Origin: Candidatus Allofournierella pullicola
GTDB lineage: Bacteria; Bacillota; Clostridia; Oscillospirales; Ruminococcaceae
Direction: 5' to 3'
Assembly: GCA_019114225.1 (NCBI GenBank)
Contig: DXFW01000020.1
Span: 142,171 to 206,170 of the forward strand
DNA: 64,000 bases
Part shown: one piece after another, positions 62,797 through 64,000 of the stretch
How the letters are laid out: each line of letters starts with the position of its first letter
How positions within the stretch are numbered: position 1 is the first letter of the stretch
The notes under the pieces: model-generated
Seen by the model: only the letters and a program-made list of their open reading frames with translations
Database searches by the model: none
What the model was told of the DNA's origin: nothing
Made by a program: the position numbers and the translations under genes

Positions 62797-63558
62797 TCAG
62801 CCCTCCTTCGCCATGTGGTTGATCATGCTGGCCAGATACCCCGCGCCAAAGCCGTTGTCGATGTTCACCACGCTCACCCCGCTGGCGCAGGAGTTGAGCA
62901 TGGACAAAAGCGCGGAAAGGCCGCCAAAGTTGGCCCCGTAGCCCACGCTGGTGGGCACGGCGATCACCGGGCAGTCCACAAGGCCGCCCACCACGCTGGC
63001 CAGCGCCCCTTCCATGCCCGCCACGGCGATGACCACCCTGGCCTGCATCAGCACGTCCAGCCGCGCCAGCAGGCGGTGCAGCCCGGCCACGCCCACGTCG
63101 TAGACCCGCTCCACCCGGTTGCCCATGGCCTCGGCGGTGCGGGCGGCTTCTTCGCAGACGGCCATGTCGCTGGTGCCGCCGCTGACCACGGCGATGAGGC
63201 CCTTGGGGTCCTCAATGGGTGCCGGGTCCGCAAGGCCGAAGCGGGAAAGAGGATCATAGTCCAGCGGAACGCCCTCCCCCTTCACCTTTTCGGCGGCCTC
63301 GGCGCTCATGCGGGTGACGATGATGTTCTTCGCGCCCCGCCCGGCCATGGCCTGCAGAATGCCCGCGATCTGCTCCGGGGTCTTGCCCGCCCCGTAAATG
63401 ACCTCCTGAGCCCCCTGGCGCAGGCCCCGATGGTGGTCCACCTTGGCGTAGCCCAGATCCTCAAAGGGCTGCATTTTCATCTGCAAAAGCGCGTCCCGGG
63501 GGCTGGTCTCGCCCGCCTTCACCCGCTCCAGAAGTTCCAGCATTTCCTGCTGTTCCAT
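62797..63558 (-). CDS. larB: Pyridinium carboxylase LarB
   Basis: 253 residues, PurE-like C-terminal domain (IAVVSGGTSDMAVCEEAA; IAVAGMEGALASVVGGLVD). LarB carboxylates nicotinic acid adenine dinucleotide and cleaves AMP in the first step of the cofactor pathway. It lies 4 bp from both larC and larE. Confidence 0.95.
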   Translation of the reverse strand: MEQQEMLELLERVKAGETSPRDALLQMKMQPFEDLGYAKVDHHRGLRQGAQEVIYGAGKTPEQIAGILQAMAGRGAKNIIVTRMSAEAAEKVKGEGVPLDYDPLSRFGLADPAPIEDPKGLIAVVSGGTSDMAVCEEAARTAEAMGNRVERVYDVGVAGLHRLLARLDVLMQARVVIAVAGMEGALASVVGGLVDCPVIAVPTSVGYGANFGGLSALLSMLNSCASGVSVVNIDNGFGAGYLASMINHMAKEG

Positions 63559-63561
63559 CTT

Positions 63562-64000
63562 TCACTCCTCCTTCCGGGGTGCAAGGTCCAACAGCACCCC
63601 GTCAAACCAGGGCGCCAGCACCCCGGTGATCTCCCCATGGCGGCGTGCCGCCTCTTCCAGCTGGCCGGCGGGCAGCTGCAAACGGCCCAGCCGCCCCAGC
63701 ACCCGCACCCTCAGGTCCGAAAAGCCCATGGCCATCAGAGCGCCTTCCGCCTCTTCCACCCGCCGCAGGGTCCCGGCCTCCAGCGCCGTGCCGGTGGGCA
63801 CCCGGGTGGCAAGGCAGGCATAGGCGGGTTTTTGGGCGGTGAAGAGGCCCAATTCCCGGCTCATGCGCCGCACCTGGGCCTTGGTCACCCCGCACAGGCG
63901 CAGGGGGCTTTTCACCCCCAGTTCCACCAGCGCCCGCATGCCGGGCCGGTCCGCCGCGTCGTCGCTGGCGTTGGTGCCGTCCCACACCTCGGAAAAGCCG
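63562..64000 (-). CDS. larE: LarE sacrificial sulfur transferase (partial, 5' end off window)
   Basis: Only the C-terminal 146 or so codons are present; the frame runs open through position 64000. The visible start, GFSEVWDGTNASDDAADRPG, carries the DGTNxxD motif of the ATP-pyrophosphatase domain, and TAQKPAYACLATRVPTG holds the conserved Cys whose sulfur, in LarE-type enzymes, may be donated. It completes a larE-larB-larC operon. Confidence 0.93.
   Translation of the reverse strand, partial: GFSEVWDGTNASDDAADRPGMRALVELGVKSPLRLCGVTKAQVRRMSRELGLFTAQKPAYACLATRVPTGTALEAGTLRRVEEAEGALMAMGFSDLRVRVLGRLGRLQLPAGQLEEAARRHGEITGVLAPWFDGVLLDLAPRKEE

Overview
The window is a GC-rich stretch of a Firmicutes chromosome. 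Spo0A, SpoIVB, YabP/YabQ, DivIC and a collagen-like spore-surface protein point to an endospore-forming member of the Clostridia. GC-richness, gene content and a T-box leader suggest the Oscillospiraceae/Ruminococcaceae side; the genus cannot be named from sequence alone.

Left arm (1-22.5 kb), all on the minus strand: a cupin and a CoA-disulfide-reductase-like flavoprotein with a rhodanese tail; the conserved cluster mazG-hup-rqcP-yabP-yabQ-divIC-yabR (nucleotide house-cleaning, ribosome rescue, cortex formation, division); a zinc-ribbon protein, a uridine-kinase-like P-loop kinase, hemZ, an MBL hydrolase, dtd, relA/spoT, recJ, an XpaC-like protein, an FAD oxidoreductase, cdaR and cdaA; then ispDF, spo0A and spoIVB. 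Enzymes of two nucleotide second messengers, (p)ppGpp and c-di-AMP, lie in one gene run.

Middle (22.5-36.1 kb): a small membrane protein with an RN-x3-H motif, tRNA-Leu, a collagen-like protein, and the plus-strand branched-chain amino acid operon ilvA-ilvB-ilvN-ilvC-ilvD plus an overlapping DUF815-type ATPase. A strong promoter and a T-box leader precede the operon. The leader has two complete-looking Stem I units, with specifiers read as GUC (Val) and AUC (Ile), but only one antiterminator/terminator. A lipoprotein, a large Sel1/TPR-like protein and the genes for tRNA-Trp, tRNA-Asp and tRNA-Thr follow. The 3' tail and terminator of tRNA-Trp are duplicated about 240 bp away.

Phage-derived block (36.1-49.9 kb): a compact minus-strand unit holding terminase small and large subunits, scaffold, capsid, portal, adaptor, a large tail/stabilisation-like protein, tail fibre, lysozyme, holin and a coiled-coil protein. 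There is no tape measure, tail tube, integrase or replication module. It is separated from a divergent XRE repressor and ImmA-like protease by a small switch region with four copies of a 14-bp operator and two opposing promoters. It looks like a podovirus-type remnant or a domesticated, repressor-controlled particle cassette.

Right arm (49.9-64 kb): a PAP2 phosphatase; guaB; an acyl-ACP thioesterase; a BlaR1/BlaI-type pair whose sensor carries Asp-box propeller repeats instead of a penicillin-binding domain; the potABCD polyamine transporter, whose binding protein has a C-terminal membrane anchor; and the nickel-pincer cofactor genes larC-larB-larE, the last running off the window edge.
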